Below, in pieces: positions 17,214 through 26,021 of a DNA stretch of 29,904 bases. The position numbers and the translations under genes were made by a program. The notes beneath the pieces were generated by a model, which ran no database searches, was not told the DNA's origin, and saw only the letters and a list, made by a program, of their open reading frames with translations. The DNA comes from CAUZIZ01 sp963579905. Its GTDB lineage: Bacteria > Acidobacteriota > UBA6911 > RPQK01 > JAJDTT01. Position 1 is the stretch's first letter. Every line of letters begins with the position of its first letter. The stretch covers positions 1 to 29,904 of the forward strand of contig CAUZIZ010000061.1 in NCBI GenBank assembly GCA_963579905.1, read 5' to 3'.

Positions 17214-18797
17214 TCACTTGTCACGGAACTGAAAGGAGTCTAGCTTGGCATTCCTCACAGTGAAGCGAAGTTGGACCGGCTTTCCGGCCAGGCTTCCCAG
17301 ATCGCTCTTTCCTTTCCAACTCACCCTATGCTTACCACTCGATGCCAGATTATCCGCCTCTTCCAGGGTGAAACCTGGGATCGGAGTATGTGCCGAGTCG
17401 AGAACCTCCACCTTGACCTGGGTGGGCCCCGAGCCCCAGTTGTGCTTGGACGCTATCATGTTCAGGTAGAGGTGCTTGCCCTCGAAGCTGAGCACGCGGG
17501 TCAGCACTTTTCCCGGAATTAGTTTGCCGGCTGTGAGCGAGACGAATCCGTCTTCCGGTAGCGTTGCCAGGCCTATTGAAAAAACGGCCTTGTCCCCGAT
17601 TTCGTGTAGAGGTTCTGGCCCCCTCCAGTTACCTCCGGAATAGTACATCCAGATCGTCCCATCGTGGAAAAGCGGGTTGTTTCCATAGTGGGTCGTCTCA
17701 TCGAAATCTCCGTGGTCACCCAGATTGGTCAGGGGCTCCCGAAAAGGCCGCTGGTAGTTGATGCCGTCTCGGCTGAACGCCAGTTGGGGGAAATGGAGAC
17801 TCTCCGTGGTCTCGAAAATCCAGGGCACCCCTATGTAGATGCCTTCGTAGACAAAGGCGGGAAAGGCATAGAACTCAGTGCCGGGAGTGTCCCGCTCGTC
17901 CGGAATCATGATGGTTTGCACCTCGCTCCAGCGGATCATGTCGGGACTCTCCGACCGCCCCGTCACCCGCTTCCCCAAGGGACAGCGTCGGTGCAGACAA
18001 CTCTCGATGTGGGTGGCGTAGACTCCCCTGATGGGATCCCATCCCATGAACTTGTTGGGTCCCCAGCGACCCTTCTTGCTGGCAATATCCATCTCCTTGT
18101 TCTCTGGAGCTGGACGCCACTCGAAGCCGTCAGCCGAGTAGAAGACGTTGATCCGCCCGTAGTGGTAGGCACTGAACTTGTAACCGTCGGCTACGGCCTT
18201 GTAGCGGCGGGAAGGATCGGTCTCGTGGGGGTCTAATAGGGTAGGGATCCGTGATCCTGGCGGCAAGATGTTGTTGTCGCGGGATCCCTTGTACTCCACC
18301 TTTCCAAGGTTGGGCTTCTCCCAGTGCACCCCATCCTTGGAAGTTGCCAGGCAGAGCTTTGAGCCGTCGCCGTTGGGGTCACCGTAGTAACCGTACGGAT
18401 CCGGAACGTTCACTCTTGCGAAACTATCCCCCTCGAGTGTCCATTCCACCCGATACCCCGCTCCAGGCTCCTTCTTGGGCTTGAACTCGTCCATGGCGCT
18501 GTACCACATCTTGAACAGACCATCTTTGTCGTCGTAGACGATCTTGTTGAGACGCAGATAGTTGGTTTCCCAGGGTCGGTCGGCTCTCACCACGGGGTTG
18601 TTGGGAGCCTTCACCCCATGATTCAGAATACGCTTGACGTGGCTCATCTGCTCGACGATGTAGTCATCGATGAAGAGCTGTTTCTGGGTACCGATATGGG
18701 TGAGGCCGTTCTGCCCGTCGGCTGCGCCGCCGTTCAGTCTCGCCGCTGAGAGTAGTAGGACCATAATCAGGGTCGTTCTCAGAGCTAATGCGTTCAT
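17214..18797 (-). CDS. Secreted beta-propeller protein, GH32/43-like (second paralogue)
   Basis: The product is 527 residues with a Sec signal (MNALALRTTLIMVLLLSA). It has the same plan as the protein at 1293-2867: KQLFIDDYIVE, DRPWE, LFKMWYSAMDEF, TSKDGVHWEKPNLGKVEYKG, SADGFEWRPAPE, SRDGINYQRPFREPLTNLG, IWMYYSGGNW, and the C-terminal sandwich with GFTLEEADNL and VSWKGKSDLG. These are strand repeats of the GH32/43-type five-bladed propeller. A glycan-processing or glycan-binding role outside the cytoplasm is likely. GAGGAG lies just upstream of ATG 18797. It is divergent from the Vps62-like gene. Confidence 0.78.
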   Translation of the reverse strand: MNALALRTTLIMVLLLSAARLNGGAADGQNGLTHIGTQKQLFIDDYIVEQMSHVKRILNHGVKAPNNPVVRADRPWETNYLRLNKIVYDDKDGLFKMWYSAMDEFKPKKEPGAGYRVEWTLEGDSFARVNVPDPYGYYGDPNGDGSKLCLATSKDGVHWEKPNLGKVEYKGSRDNNILPPGSRIPTLLDPHETDPSRRYKAVADGYKFSAYHYGRINVFYSADGFEWRPAPENKEMDIASKKGRWGPNKFMGWDPIRGVYATHIESCLHRRCPLGKRVTGRSESPDMIRWSEVQTIMIPDERDTPGTEFYAFPAFVYEGIYIGVPWIFETTESLHFPQLAFSRDGINYQRPFREPLTNLGDHGDFDETTHYGNNPLFHDGTIWMYYSGGNWRGPEPLHEIGDKAVFSIGLATLPEDGFVSLTAGKLIPGKVLTRVLSFEGKHLYLNMIASKHNWGSGPTQVKVEVLDSAHTPIPGFTLEEADNLASSGKHRVSWKGKSDLGSLAGKPVQLRFTVRNAKLDSFQFRDK

Positions 18798-18975
18798 CGT
18801 TCTTGCTCCTCGGGATTGGGTTACAGGCTACAGATCACAGGCTTTCCAGTTGCCCTTTTGGGTTTCGGACGAGACTCTTCCTCGAATCGTCTTTACTATT
18901 CTCTGTTTTTTTCCCGCAAAATCATATACTGCCCAGGTGGCACGACTCTCCAAACCGAATTTGAGGCAGAAGAGG

Positions 18976-20470
18976 ATGAGCGCGACCACAGTTGCTCTGC
19001 TCCTGATTGCACCTTGGATTTTCCGGGTTGGCCTCGCCCGGACAGGCTCTGCAGACCCCCCGATCGCAGCCTATTCAGAGACTGCGACCGCCTCACTTTG
19101 TCCACGGCATCAGGCTCTTCTGGCGGAGGAGTTCGCTCCCATCCTGGTCTTCCATCCTCGCGAGGAGTACTTTCCCAGCAGCCCACTTTTTCCTCTCAAG
19201 AATGGGGTTGGACCCTCAGCTCGCGACAAATTTTCGGATCTGCGCCTCTTGGGGACCACCAAGACCCGCACCCAACTCTACCGATCCAAGTCGCTGGCTG
19301 AAAAGGAAAGGTTGGCGAAGCTTCACTACCGGGCCTTTTCCCTGAGGCAAAGCGGCTCAGAGCTCGTCGTCCTCGAGTACTGGATATACTACGTGCAGAA
19401 CGACTATCGGGCCCGGGGCGGCCTTTTCCCATTTTGGGTCGACGCTTCCCATCCAAATGATCTGGAGTACATAAGATTGTTGCTGCGATCTTCTAGGGAG
19501 CGTCACGATACCGACGGCTGCGCCCGAGTGCAGAACGGGGAGAGGATTGCGGCCGTCATCAGCAGTGCCCACGGAGACCACATCCCAGATCACACTTACC
19601 GTGTATCTGCGGGTGAAAAGCTCTCCAGCCCACTTCGATTCCTGGTCGAGCTGGGCACACACGCATCGTCCCTCGACACCAACCAGGACGGCGTTTTTAC
19701 ACCCGGAGTCGATGCTGAATCCAGATACAAACTGCTCTGGGGTGTACGCGACCGCGGTCTGACCTGGGCTGGCTATGACTCTTCCTACATGGACTCGCGA
19801 GAAGATGAGACCTCCATCATCCTTGTGCCTAGGGGCCAGAGTGAAAGAAAGCTCCAACAACGGGAGTAATGCCCGCTCCAATGCTCTGACCTATCGGCTG
19901 GTGGCAGTCGATAGGCTGGAGTCGGGATTGGGATATCTGGGGTCAGACGGAAAGGCCCTGCGGGAAGTCTTCGAGGAGCTGATTTCCTGGCTTGGACGGC
20001 TGTTTGGTGGGTCGAATGGAAACGCTGACCGGCTCCTCCTACCCCCTCCAGAGAGCAGCTTGGTCGGGTCTGTTGAGGAAGAGAGTTTCGGCTCCACCGA
20101 ATGGGGGTTCAGCGCCGGGGTCACTACCTTGGGTGCGCACCCAGCAGGATTCGTCGGGGGAAGGTATGGCTGCTTCAACCGTTCAAAGTTCCTCCCAGAC
20201 CTGCTCCTGTTGGCTGAACTGATTCACTGCGTCGAGGCGGAAAAGTATTTCTCCGGCGCTGTACTCGGCTCCTATCCGATTGACGCGGCGACGAAGCTGA
20301 TTTTCGGCCGTGGTTTAGTAGTTGAGGCCGCCGAACGCCATCGCAGGCAGGGTGACTGGATAGCCGGTTTGGAGATCCAGCTGGGGGCCGTGAGACTCCA
20401 CGGCGCCTACAGGACTTTCGGTCCCGTGACCGACTCAACCTTTGATCGCCGGCTTTTCTATGTCTTTTAA
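18976..20470 (+). pseudogene. Vps62-like exported protein with C-terminal outer-membrane barrel, frameshifted
   Basis: The first frame (18976-19869) starts with a signal peptide (TVALLLIAPWIFRVGLA). It carries FAPILVFHPREEYFPSSP, EYWIYYVQND, AHGDHIPDHTY, LVELGTHASSLDTNQDG and SYMDSREDE, resembling the Vps62/DUF946 family. It stops after LVPRGQSERK. Removing one G from the run at 19832-19835 gives LVPRARVKESSN and joins the second frame, which continues to 20470. That part has GYLGSDGKALREVFEELISW, GAVLGSYPIDAATKL and ends DSTFDRRLFYVF. Alternating residues and a terminal Phe match the outer-membrane barrel signature. Restored length is about 497 residues. The ATG at 18976 is a best guess, with GAGGCAG upstream. 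If the extra G is an error, the gene is intact. Confidence 0.65.
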
Positions 20471-20529
20471 GAAGCGGTTTGGAAGCATCCGTAGAATTCA
20501 GCAACACCACTGCCCAGGAGGTCATCCCT

Positions 20530-22425
20530 ATGCACCGCCTTTTCATTTCCTTCGCGACTCTGATCGCCGTCTCCGTCTTCGTGCCGGCGGGCGATCGTGT
20601 CGATATTTCAACCCCTATGTCTCCACCTGCCTGGGCACTCCTGGAGTTGGAAGTTCTCCAAGCCAGCTCCACGGCTGCCGAGGAGCACTACTCCATCTAT
20701 AACGACGAACGTGGCTATCTGCTGCACACCCCTCGCTGGGGAACCCTGGACGGGGCCGACGACGCGATCGAGATCTACGCCAACTGGACTCTGCTGCACA
20801 TGCTGGGTGGATCGGACTCGGTTTTGAAGCTGTACAAGCAAGCTTTGGAAGGACACCTTCGGCAATACAAAGAGTTGAAGACAGTCAAAACGGAAATTGC
20901 CAAAGACGGGGCCTACTACAAGGAATTCATGCCTATGTCGGATTGGCATCACAACGGCGAGGGAATGCAGGGCTTCATGAATCAGGGGTTTTCGGATCCC
21001 AACGACATCGCCTTTCGGAAACGGATGAAGCGCTTCGCCGGGCTCTACCTGAACGAAGACCCCGACGCCCCCAATTACGATCCCGAGCACAAGATCATTC
21101 GCAGTATCTGGAATGGGAGCAAGGGCCCCATGCTCAGACGGGCGACACAATACGATTGGGTGGGCGACCCCTTCAAGGGGAGGTTCCACATCCTGCACAG
21201 CGCCGGCGGCGTCAACGAGATGTTGGATGCCGAGGAGACCTATCCTGAGATGTTGGCCCACTGTGCCGAGTACCTTCACAGCGCCGGTGACCATCCGCTG
21301 AACCTCATCGCGACCCAGTTGACGTTGAATGCTTTCGCGCTTGGCCAGGGCGAGAAGTATCGGCGCTGGTCAATTCAGTACGTCGACGCCTGGAAGGAGC
21401 GGACCGAAAAGAATGGCGGAAATATCCCCAGCAACGTCGGCCTGGACGGGAGCATCGGGGGCGAAACCGAGGGGAATTGGTTCGGCGGAACCTACGGTTG
21501 GGATTTCTCTCCCTGGTCGCCCGAACACAAGGTGGTAGCTCACCGCAACCTGTTCAACAAGGGGATGTGGCCCGGCTTCGGAAACGCCTTGATGCTGACC
21601 GGAGATCAGGCCTACGTCGATGTCTTGCGGCGCCAACTGGACAACATCTACGCCCAGAAGAAGACGGTGGACGGTCAACTGATGGTGCCACACAGCTATG
21701 GCGTGAAGGGGCCAAAGACTGGGCCACCTCACTTCAAAACGATCAACGGAGAGCTCTTCTGGGAGGAAGCCAATACAGGTGAGCCCGGCTGGTACAACTG
21801 GACCAACAGCCTCTTCGTTTCGGAGTTGATCGATATCTACATGTGGTCGATGAATCGCAAGGATCTACAGCGAATACCGAAGACGGGCTGGATCGCGTTT
21901 CTCGAAGGCAAGGCCCCCGACTATCCGGAGCAGGCTCTTCGTCGGGAACTCTCCTTCATCCGAAATCAGGTTGAGGGGATGCGTAACGACCCAACGACTC
22001 CCGACACCCGGCTCGCGGACTGGCCTCTCCGGCTGAATCCGGTGGCCACACATGAGCTGGTACGATTGATGCTGGGTGGCTACCTTCACGGCAAGATCTT
22101 CGTGCCCCACACCCGCGTTCGCTACTTCGATCCAGAGCGGAATCGGGCAGGCATTCCTCCCCGCGTCGGTTCGTTGGTGACGGAGATGACACAAGACATG
22201 GTCCGCCTGATTCTGGTCAATATAGATCAGGTACAGCCTCGGGACCTGATCCTGCAAACCGGCTCCTACGGGGAGCATCAGGCTCTGAGCGTCGAGATAG
22301 GGGGCAAACAGTTCCCCATTGACCGTAGCTTCTTCCAGGTTCGTCTAGCTCCAGGTGCAGGCGCAGAGCTGACAATCCACATGCGCCGCTATGCCAATCC
22401 TCCGAGCTTGGCCTTTCCCTGGTAG
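20530..22425 (+). CDS. Secreted protein of unknown function, helical-barrel glycosidase-like
   Basis: The product is 631 residues with a Sec signal (HRLFISFATLIAVSVFV). The large middle region is helix-rich with aromatic, acidic and Gly/Trp motifs (TPRWGTLDGADDAIEIYANW, SDWHHNGEGMQGF, WFGGTYGWDFSPWSPEH, GEPGWYNWTNSLFVSEL). A beta-rich C-terminus follows (DLILQTGSYGEHQAL, ELTIHMRRYANPP). This arrangement resembles (alpha/alpha)-barrel glycosidases plus a C-terminal sandwich, as in DUF1680/GH127-like proteins, but I do not recognise a specific family. CAGGAGG places the start at ATG 20530. It lies 59 bases after the Vps62-like gene on the same strand and may be co-transcribed. The surrounding glycan genes support, but do not prove, a carbohydrate role. 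Confidence 0.7.
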   Translation: MHRLFISFATLIAVSVFVPAGDRVDISTPMSPPAWALLELEVLQASSTAAEEHYSIYNDERGYLLHTPRWGTLDGADDAIEIYANWTLLHMLGGSDSVLKLYKQALEGHLRQYKELKTVKTEIAKDGAYYKEFMPMSDWHHNGEGMQGFMNQGFSDPNDIAFRKRMKRFAGLYLNEDPDAPNYDPEHKIIRSIWNGSKGPMLRRATQYDWVGDPFKGRFHILHSAGGVNEMLDAEETYPEMLAHCAEYLHSAGDHPLNLIATQLTLNAFALGQGEKYRRWSIQYVDAWKERTEKNGGNIPSNVGLDGSIGGETEGNWFGGTYGWDFSPWSPEHKVVAHRNLFNKGMWPGFGNALMLTGDQAYVDVLRRQLDNIYAQKKTVDGQLMVPHSYGVKGPKTGPPHFKTINGELFWEEANTGEPGWYNWTNSLFVSELIDIYMWSMNRKDLQRIPKTGWIAFLEGKAPDYPEQALRRELSFIRNQVEGMRNDPTTPDTRLADWPLRLNPVATHELVRLMLGGYLHGKIFVPHTRVRYFDPERNRAGIPPRVGSLVTEMTQDMVRLILVNIDQVQPRDLILQTGSYGEHQALSVEIGGKQFPIDRSFFQVRLAPGAGAELTIHMRRYANPPSLAFPW

Positions 22426-22437
22426 TTACGGTAAGTC

Positions 22438-22529
22438 AGTGAGCAGTGAGCAGTCAGCCGTGGACAGCTCTAATGGGATTTCGGACCGAGGGCTGAAGGC
22501 CGTCACTCTTCCACTGCTCACTGCTCACT
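22438..22529. repeat. 17-bp inverted repeat of GTGAGCA words
   Basis: AGTGAGCAGTGAGCAGT at 22438-22454 is repeated in reverse complement at 22513-22529, a perfect 17-bp match around a 58-base loop. It lies between two convergent genes and supplies the end of the pyrF frame. Such GTGAGCAGTGAGCA words are a dispersed repeat in several bacterial groups. Confidence 0.65.
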
Positions 22530-23266
22530 CTAACCTGTAGCGCAGAATCGATCTCGCTAATAATCTGGCGCGCCTTCTCGACTCGATTCCCTGCATCTCG
22601 AATAGGCCTACCCACGACGAGGTAGTCCGCGCCACTACTGATAGCGGTGTGGGCAGTGACGGCACGCTTTTGCTCGTCAACCCGATCCTCCTGAGCTCTA
22701 ATTCCAGGGCAGACTAGAATCGGATCGGCTCCCAGCTTCTGGCGCAGCTTTTCTGCGTTTTGACCCGAAGTAACGAGTCCGTCGGCACCGTCTCGAAGGA
22801 CTTGATCTGCTCGCCACACGACATAGTCTTCGAGCGTCTCAAACCTCTTGCCCGGACCCACCTGGACCGAGTCTGGAAGGTCCCCTTCGTCGTGGCTCGT
22901 CAGCAGCGTCACAGACAAGATTCTCAAATGGGAATCGCCTCTACCTTCCCGGGCCGCTTTCGCCGTGGCTCCGCCACCGTGGATAGTCAGGAATCGAGCA
23001 CCGAGTCGGGTAGCCTCCGCCACCGACCGGCGAACCGTCTCAGAAATGTCGTGAATCTTCAGATCGAGAAAGACATCCAGTCCCTGGGAGGTCAGCCATC
23101 TCACGATCTCAGGACCCGCGGCGATGAACAGCTGCAGTCCCACTTTGAAGAAGCTGACTGCGGGGCGCAGCTCTGTCACCAATTCTCTGGCCTCGGCGGG
23201 AGAGCCCACATCCAAGGCAAAGATCAGCCGATCCTGGGCGGTGAGACCGGAGCGAGACAGGTTCAT
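22454..23266 (-). CDS. pyrF: Orotidine 5'-phosphate decarboxylase
   Basis: The product is 270 residues. The family signature FLDLKIHDI gives D68, K70 and D73 of the catalytic D-x-K-x-x-D array, and K41 (FFKVGLQLF) completes the lysine network. PGIRAQEDR and DYLVVGRPI bind the phosphate. The enzyme makes UMP from orotidine monophosphate in pyrimidine synthesis, in the cytoplasm. The conserved protein should end near ISEIDSAL. The last 27 or so residues (VRVSSEQWKSDGLQPSVRN and beyond) are encoded by the GTGAGCA repeat region and look like an accidental extension. The start overlaps the stop of the upstream oxidoreductase by four bases (ATGA), so translation is probably coupled. Confidence 0.92.
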   Translation of the reverse strand: MNLSRSGLTAQDRLIFALDVGSPAEARELVTELRPAVSFFKVGLQLFIAAGPEIVRWLTSQGLDVFLDLKIHDISETVRRSVAEATRLGARFLTIHGGGATAKAAREGRGDSHLRILSVTLLTSHDEGDLPDSVQVGPGKRFETLEDYVVWRADQVLRDGADGLVTSGQNAEKLRQKLGADPILVCPGIRAQEDRVDEQKRAVTAHTAISSGADYLVVGRPIRDAGNRVEKARQIISEIDSALQVRVSSEQWKSDGLQPSVRNPIRAVHG

Positions 23267-24366
23267 AGCATCGTCAAGGGGTTCTGGCGATTCTCGAGCG
23301 GGAACTTGACGGGGCCACCCTGACGGTGGGATTCGAAGACGGCAACGATCATCTCCATCGCTCCCCGGGCATGCCAGATTCCACCCAGCGGCTCTCGATC
23401 TTCCTCTATGGATTGGATCAAATCCTTGGCGATAAGGATATTTCCGCCATGACTCTTCAAATCTTCCTTGGGCTCGGGCTTAGCCTCACCCGCACTGCTG
23501 ACATCGACCCACTTCGAGCCGGTTTGCCCAGGTGACCAAGAGGAGTCCCTCAGGAGCTTCATGTCGGGAAGATACCCGGTATGGATCTGGAGTATACCCT
23601 CAGAACCCAGGATATCGAGCCCAAAACGAGTGGGCTTACCCGCACAATGTCGGTGACTGGAAAAATAGGCGGTGAGCCCACCTTCCAATCCGTACATCGC
23701 CTCCACCCGATCGGCCGCCAGAGCGCCGATACCCTCTTTACCCTGGTAGACGTCGGAATGCTTAACCGGACGTCCACCGTCGGTGACCAGCGACTGGCAC
23801 CAGCTAGCTTCCCCACCAAAGATCCGAATGAGATCGAAGATGTGGGTGCCGAGAACCCAGAGATCCTCGCCTCCCCCACGTCGATCTTCCTTGCCTCGAC
23901 CACGGAGCTCGACGACCTTCCCCAAACGGCCCGCTGAAATCAGGTCTTTGGCTACCTGAATCTTGGGGCTGTATCGAGTCTGGTGGGCAATTGCCAGTTG
24001 CACATGCGAGCGGGTGCACGCATCTATCATGGCGTCCGCCTCAGCGAGAGTGCGGCACATAGGCTTTTCAAGAAAAATACTGGCGCCGTACTCGGCACAG
24101 GCAAGCACCATGTCGTGGTGGCAATCCAACCAACGAGGCGCGACGCTGACAATCTGGGGACGCTCTTTCTCCAACATCTCGCGATAGTCAGAGTAAGCCG
24201 CCTTGACTCCCAGCCTCTGGGAGGCCTCTTTGAGTCCGGTAGGATCTTCGTCTGCGACGGCGACCAGCTCGGCCTGATCGACATCGAGCCAGACCTTATC
24301 CAGACCATGTCCGTAGTTTCCTCGCTTCGTGCGCCCGATGACCGCTACGCGATACTGTTTCTTCAC
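23263..24366 (-). CDS. Gfo/Idh/MocA family oxidoreductase
   Basis: The product is 367 residues, the normal size. The N-terminal Rossmann strand is YRVAVIG, but the usual GxGxxG is relaxed to GRTKRGNYGHG. The family motif EKP is present (E100, K101, P102 in FLEKPMCRT), where the lysine is catalytic. The C-terminal half has the alpha/beta substrate domain with LGTHIFDLIRIFGG, where the His acts in the active site. Members oxidise or reduce sugars and inositols with NAD(P). It overlaps pyrF by four bases, an odd partner for a sugar enzyme. It is divergent from the PQQ-like gene. Substrate is unknown. Confidence 0.87.
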   Translation of the reverse strand: MKKQYRVAVIGRTKRGNYGHGLDKVWLDVDQAELVAVADEDPTGLKEASQRLGVKAAYSDYREMLEKERPQIVSVAPRWLDCHHDMVLACAEYGASIFLEKPMCRTLAEADAMIDACTRSHVQLAIAHQTRYSPKIQVAKDLISAGRLGKVVELRGRGKEDRRGGGEDLWVLGTHIFDLIRIFGGEASWCQSLVTDGGRPVKHSDVYQGKEGIGALAADRVEAMYGLEGGLTAYFSSHRHCAGKPTRFGLDILGSEGILQIHTGYLPDMKLLRDSSWSPGQTGSKWVDVSSAGEAKPEPKEDLKSHGGNILIAKDLIQSIEEDREPLGGIWHARGAMEMIVAVFESHRQGGPVKFPLENRQNPLTML

Positions 24367-24595
24367 CTTGCACCTCTTCTGTATCTTAGGAACAGTTGGT
24401 TTACATCTGGATACCAGATCGAGTCGAGAATAACAATGGCCGGCCTGTGTGGTATGAGAGGAGATCGCGGGTTACACTGGGATCGGCGAACGTAGCTTTG
24501 GTCTCCAGACCGAAGTATTCTTCTCGAGCCTTTGGCTCGAGGCACGGCGGCCCGGAGGCACGGCGGCCACCGCCACAGCAGGACAACCCTGACCA
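24367..24595. other. Divergent intergenic region
   Basis: These 229 bases separate two divergent genes and should hold both promoters. I see no strong -35/-10 pair. The main content is the repeat at 24524-24576 and a short GGTCTCCAGACC dyad near 24500-24511. Confidence 0.5.
24524..24576. repeat. Dispersed GCC-TTT-GGC repeat, copy 2
   Basis: This matches the copy at 17154-17198 but contains an extra tandem unit of GGCACGGCGG. The core CTCGAGCC-TTT-GGCTCGAG forms a perfect 8-bp hairpin. It lies 20 bases before the PQQ-like gene. Confidence 0.6.
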
Positions 24596-25903
24596 ATGAC
24601 AGCTCTAAGACATCTATCTCCAAGCCCATTCTGCTTCGTGGTTTATATCCTTGGACTGGTTGCCGGCCACACCACGGTCCTGCCGCAGTCGAACCAAGCT
24701 CCCAAGTCGAACACTGCACTGGAAAGAAAGGGAGAAGATTGGCCCAGATTCCTGGGTCCTCGCGGCGACGGGACCTCGATCGAGCGCGGCCTCTTGAAAT
24801 CCCTGCCACCGGCCGCCCCCCCCCTTCTCTGGTCCTACTCACTGGGGGCCTCCTTCAGCCCTCCCGTCACATCCCGCGGACGCTTGATCATCTTTCACCG
24901 GGAGGGGATGGAAGAAGTGCTCGAATGCCTCGACTCGAGTACCGGGACGCGAATCTGGAAACAAACGTACCCAACTTCCTACAGGGACCGTTACGGATAC
25001 AACAACGGTCCAAGGTCCTCACCGACAATCGTGGGGAACAGGGTCTATGCCTTTGGCGCTGAAGGCAAACTGAGCTGCCTGGACTTTGAGGATGGCAAGA
25101 TAATCTGGCAGCGTTGGATCAACCAGGACTTCAAGGTTGAGGAGAATTTCTTCGGTGTAGGTTCGGCTCCCGTTGTCGACGGTAGCATGATCCTGTTGAA
25201 CGTCGGAGGTTCTGGTGCCGGCGTCGTGGCAGTCGACAGAAATTCCGGAAAGACGATCTGGAAGACCTCCGATCAGAGTGCTAGCTATTCGACACCCCTG
25301 GTCGCCACCGTTAACAACGAGCGGCTAGCCTTGTTCTTTACCCGAGAGGGTCTGCTGGCGGTCGAAGCGGCTTCCGGCCGCGAAGTCTATCGCTATCCCT
25401 TTCGCTCTAGAAGCTACGAATCAGTCAATGCAGCCAAGCCCGTCCTGGTGGGCAATCATGTCTTCTTGTCCGCTACCTACAACACCGGTTCGGTTCTACT
25501 CAAGCTGGATCCCGGGCAGCCCCGGGAGATCTGGAAGAGCCGCAGTGCCATGCAGAACCACTGGGCCACTAGCATCCATCACCAAGGGAATCTTTACGGT
25601 GTGTCCGGCCGCCACGAGTCGGGGGCCGATATTCGCTGCGTCGACTTCAAAACTGGCGCGGTGCGCTGGAAGGCACAACCGCCGCTGGGTCGAGCCGGGT
25701 TCATACTCGCCGACGGATACTTCATCGCCATGGGAGAGCGTGGGGACCTCATTCTCATCGAGGTCGACCCGGAACGCTACATAGAAAAGGGACGAGTCCG
25801 GCTTCTAACCTACCCTTGTTGGGCCCCTCCTGTTCTCTCCCACGGCCTGCTCTACCTTCGCAATGAAACGAAACTCCTCTGTTTGGACTTGCGGGAGCCC
25901 TGA
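24596..25903 (+). CDS. Exported PQQ-like beta-propeller (BamB/quinoprotein-like)
   Basis: The product is 435 residues. An N-terminal hydrophobic segment (PFCFVVYILGLVAGHTTV) should export it. WPRFLGPRGDGTS is the typical opening of planctomycete/acidobacterial PQQ-like proteins. Blade motifs follow: STGTRIWKQ, EDGKIIWQRW, NSGKTIWKTSD, ASGREVYRYPF and KTGAVRWKAQP. No catalytic dehydrogenase residues are evident, so it is more likely a binding or assembly protein than a quinoprotein dehydrogenase. The upstream ribosome site is weak (AGGAC). It may share a transcript with the CoA ligase 118 bases downstream, although a strong hairpin lies between them. Confidence 0.8.
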   Translation: MTALRHLSPSPFCFVVYILGLVAGHTTVLPQSNQAPKSNTALERKGEDWPRFLGPRGDGTSIERGLLKSLPPAAPPLLWSYSLGASFSPPVTSRGRLIIFHREGMEEVLECLDSSTGTRIWKQTYPTSYRDRYGYNNGPRSSPTIVGNRVYAFGAEGKLSCLDFEDGKIIWQRWINQDFKVEENFFGVGSAPVVDGSMILLNVGGSGAGVVAVDRNSGKTIWKTSDQSASYSTPLVATVNNERLALFFTREGLLAVEAASGREVYRYPFRSRSYESVNAAKPVLVGNHVFLSATYNTGSVLLKLDPGQPREIWKSRSAMQNHWATSIHHQGNLYGVSGRHESGADIRCVDFKTGAVRWKAQPPLGRAGFILADGYFIAMGERGDLILIEVDPERYIEKGRVRLLTYPCWAPPVLSHGLLYLRNETKLLCLDLREP

Positions 25904-25915
25904 GCCAAGACCCTC

Positions 25916-25972
25916 GTAGGATGGGCACTCTTGCCCGTCGCTGTTTTCGACGGGCAGGAGTGCCCGTCCTAC
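25916..25972. repeat. 25-bp inverted repeat (hairpin) after the PQQ-like gene
   Basis: The arms 25916-25940 and 25948-25972 pair at 23 of 25 positions around a 7-base loop CTGTTTT. The arms contain GGGCACTCTTGCCCGTCG and its complement. It starts 12 bases after the stop codon and could act in transcription end or mRNA stability, but it lacks a U-tract. It resembles known dispersed GGGCA palindromes. Confidence 0.65.
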
Positions 25973-26021
25973 AAACCGACACGGTGCTAACGATGTTTGT
26001 GACTGGAGAGAACCATCTCAA

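Noticed and set aside
19775..20470. Independent plus-strand gene starting at 19775
   Set aside because: Its first 30 codons are an off-frame reading of the upstream gene. The protein-like sequence begins after the G run, so it is better read as the C-terminal part of one gene.
20175..20672. Minus-strand open frame of 165 codons
   Set aside because: Arg/Ser/Pro-rich composition without motifs and full overlap with two plausible plus-strand genes mark it as a shadow frame.
25916..25972. Classical intrinsic terminator
   Set aside because: The stem is long and strong but no run of T follows the 3' arm.
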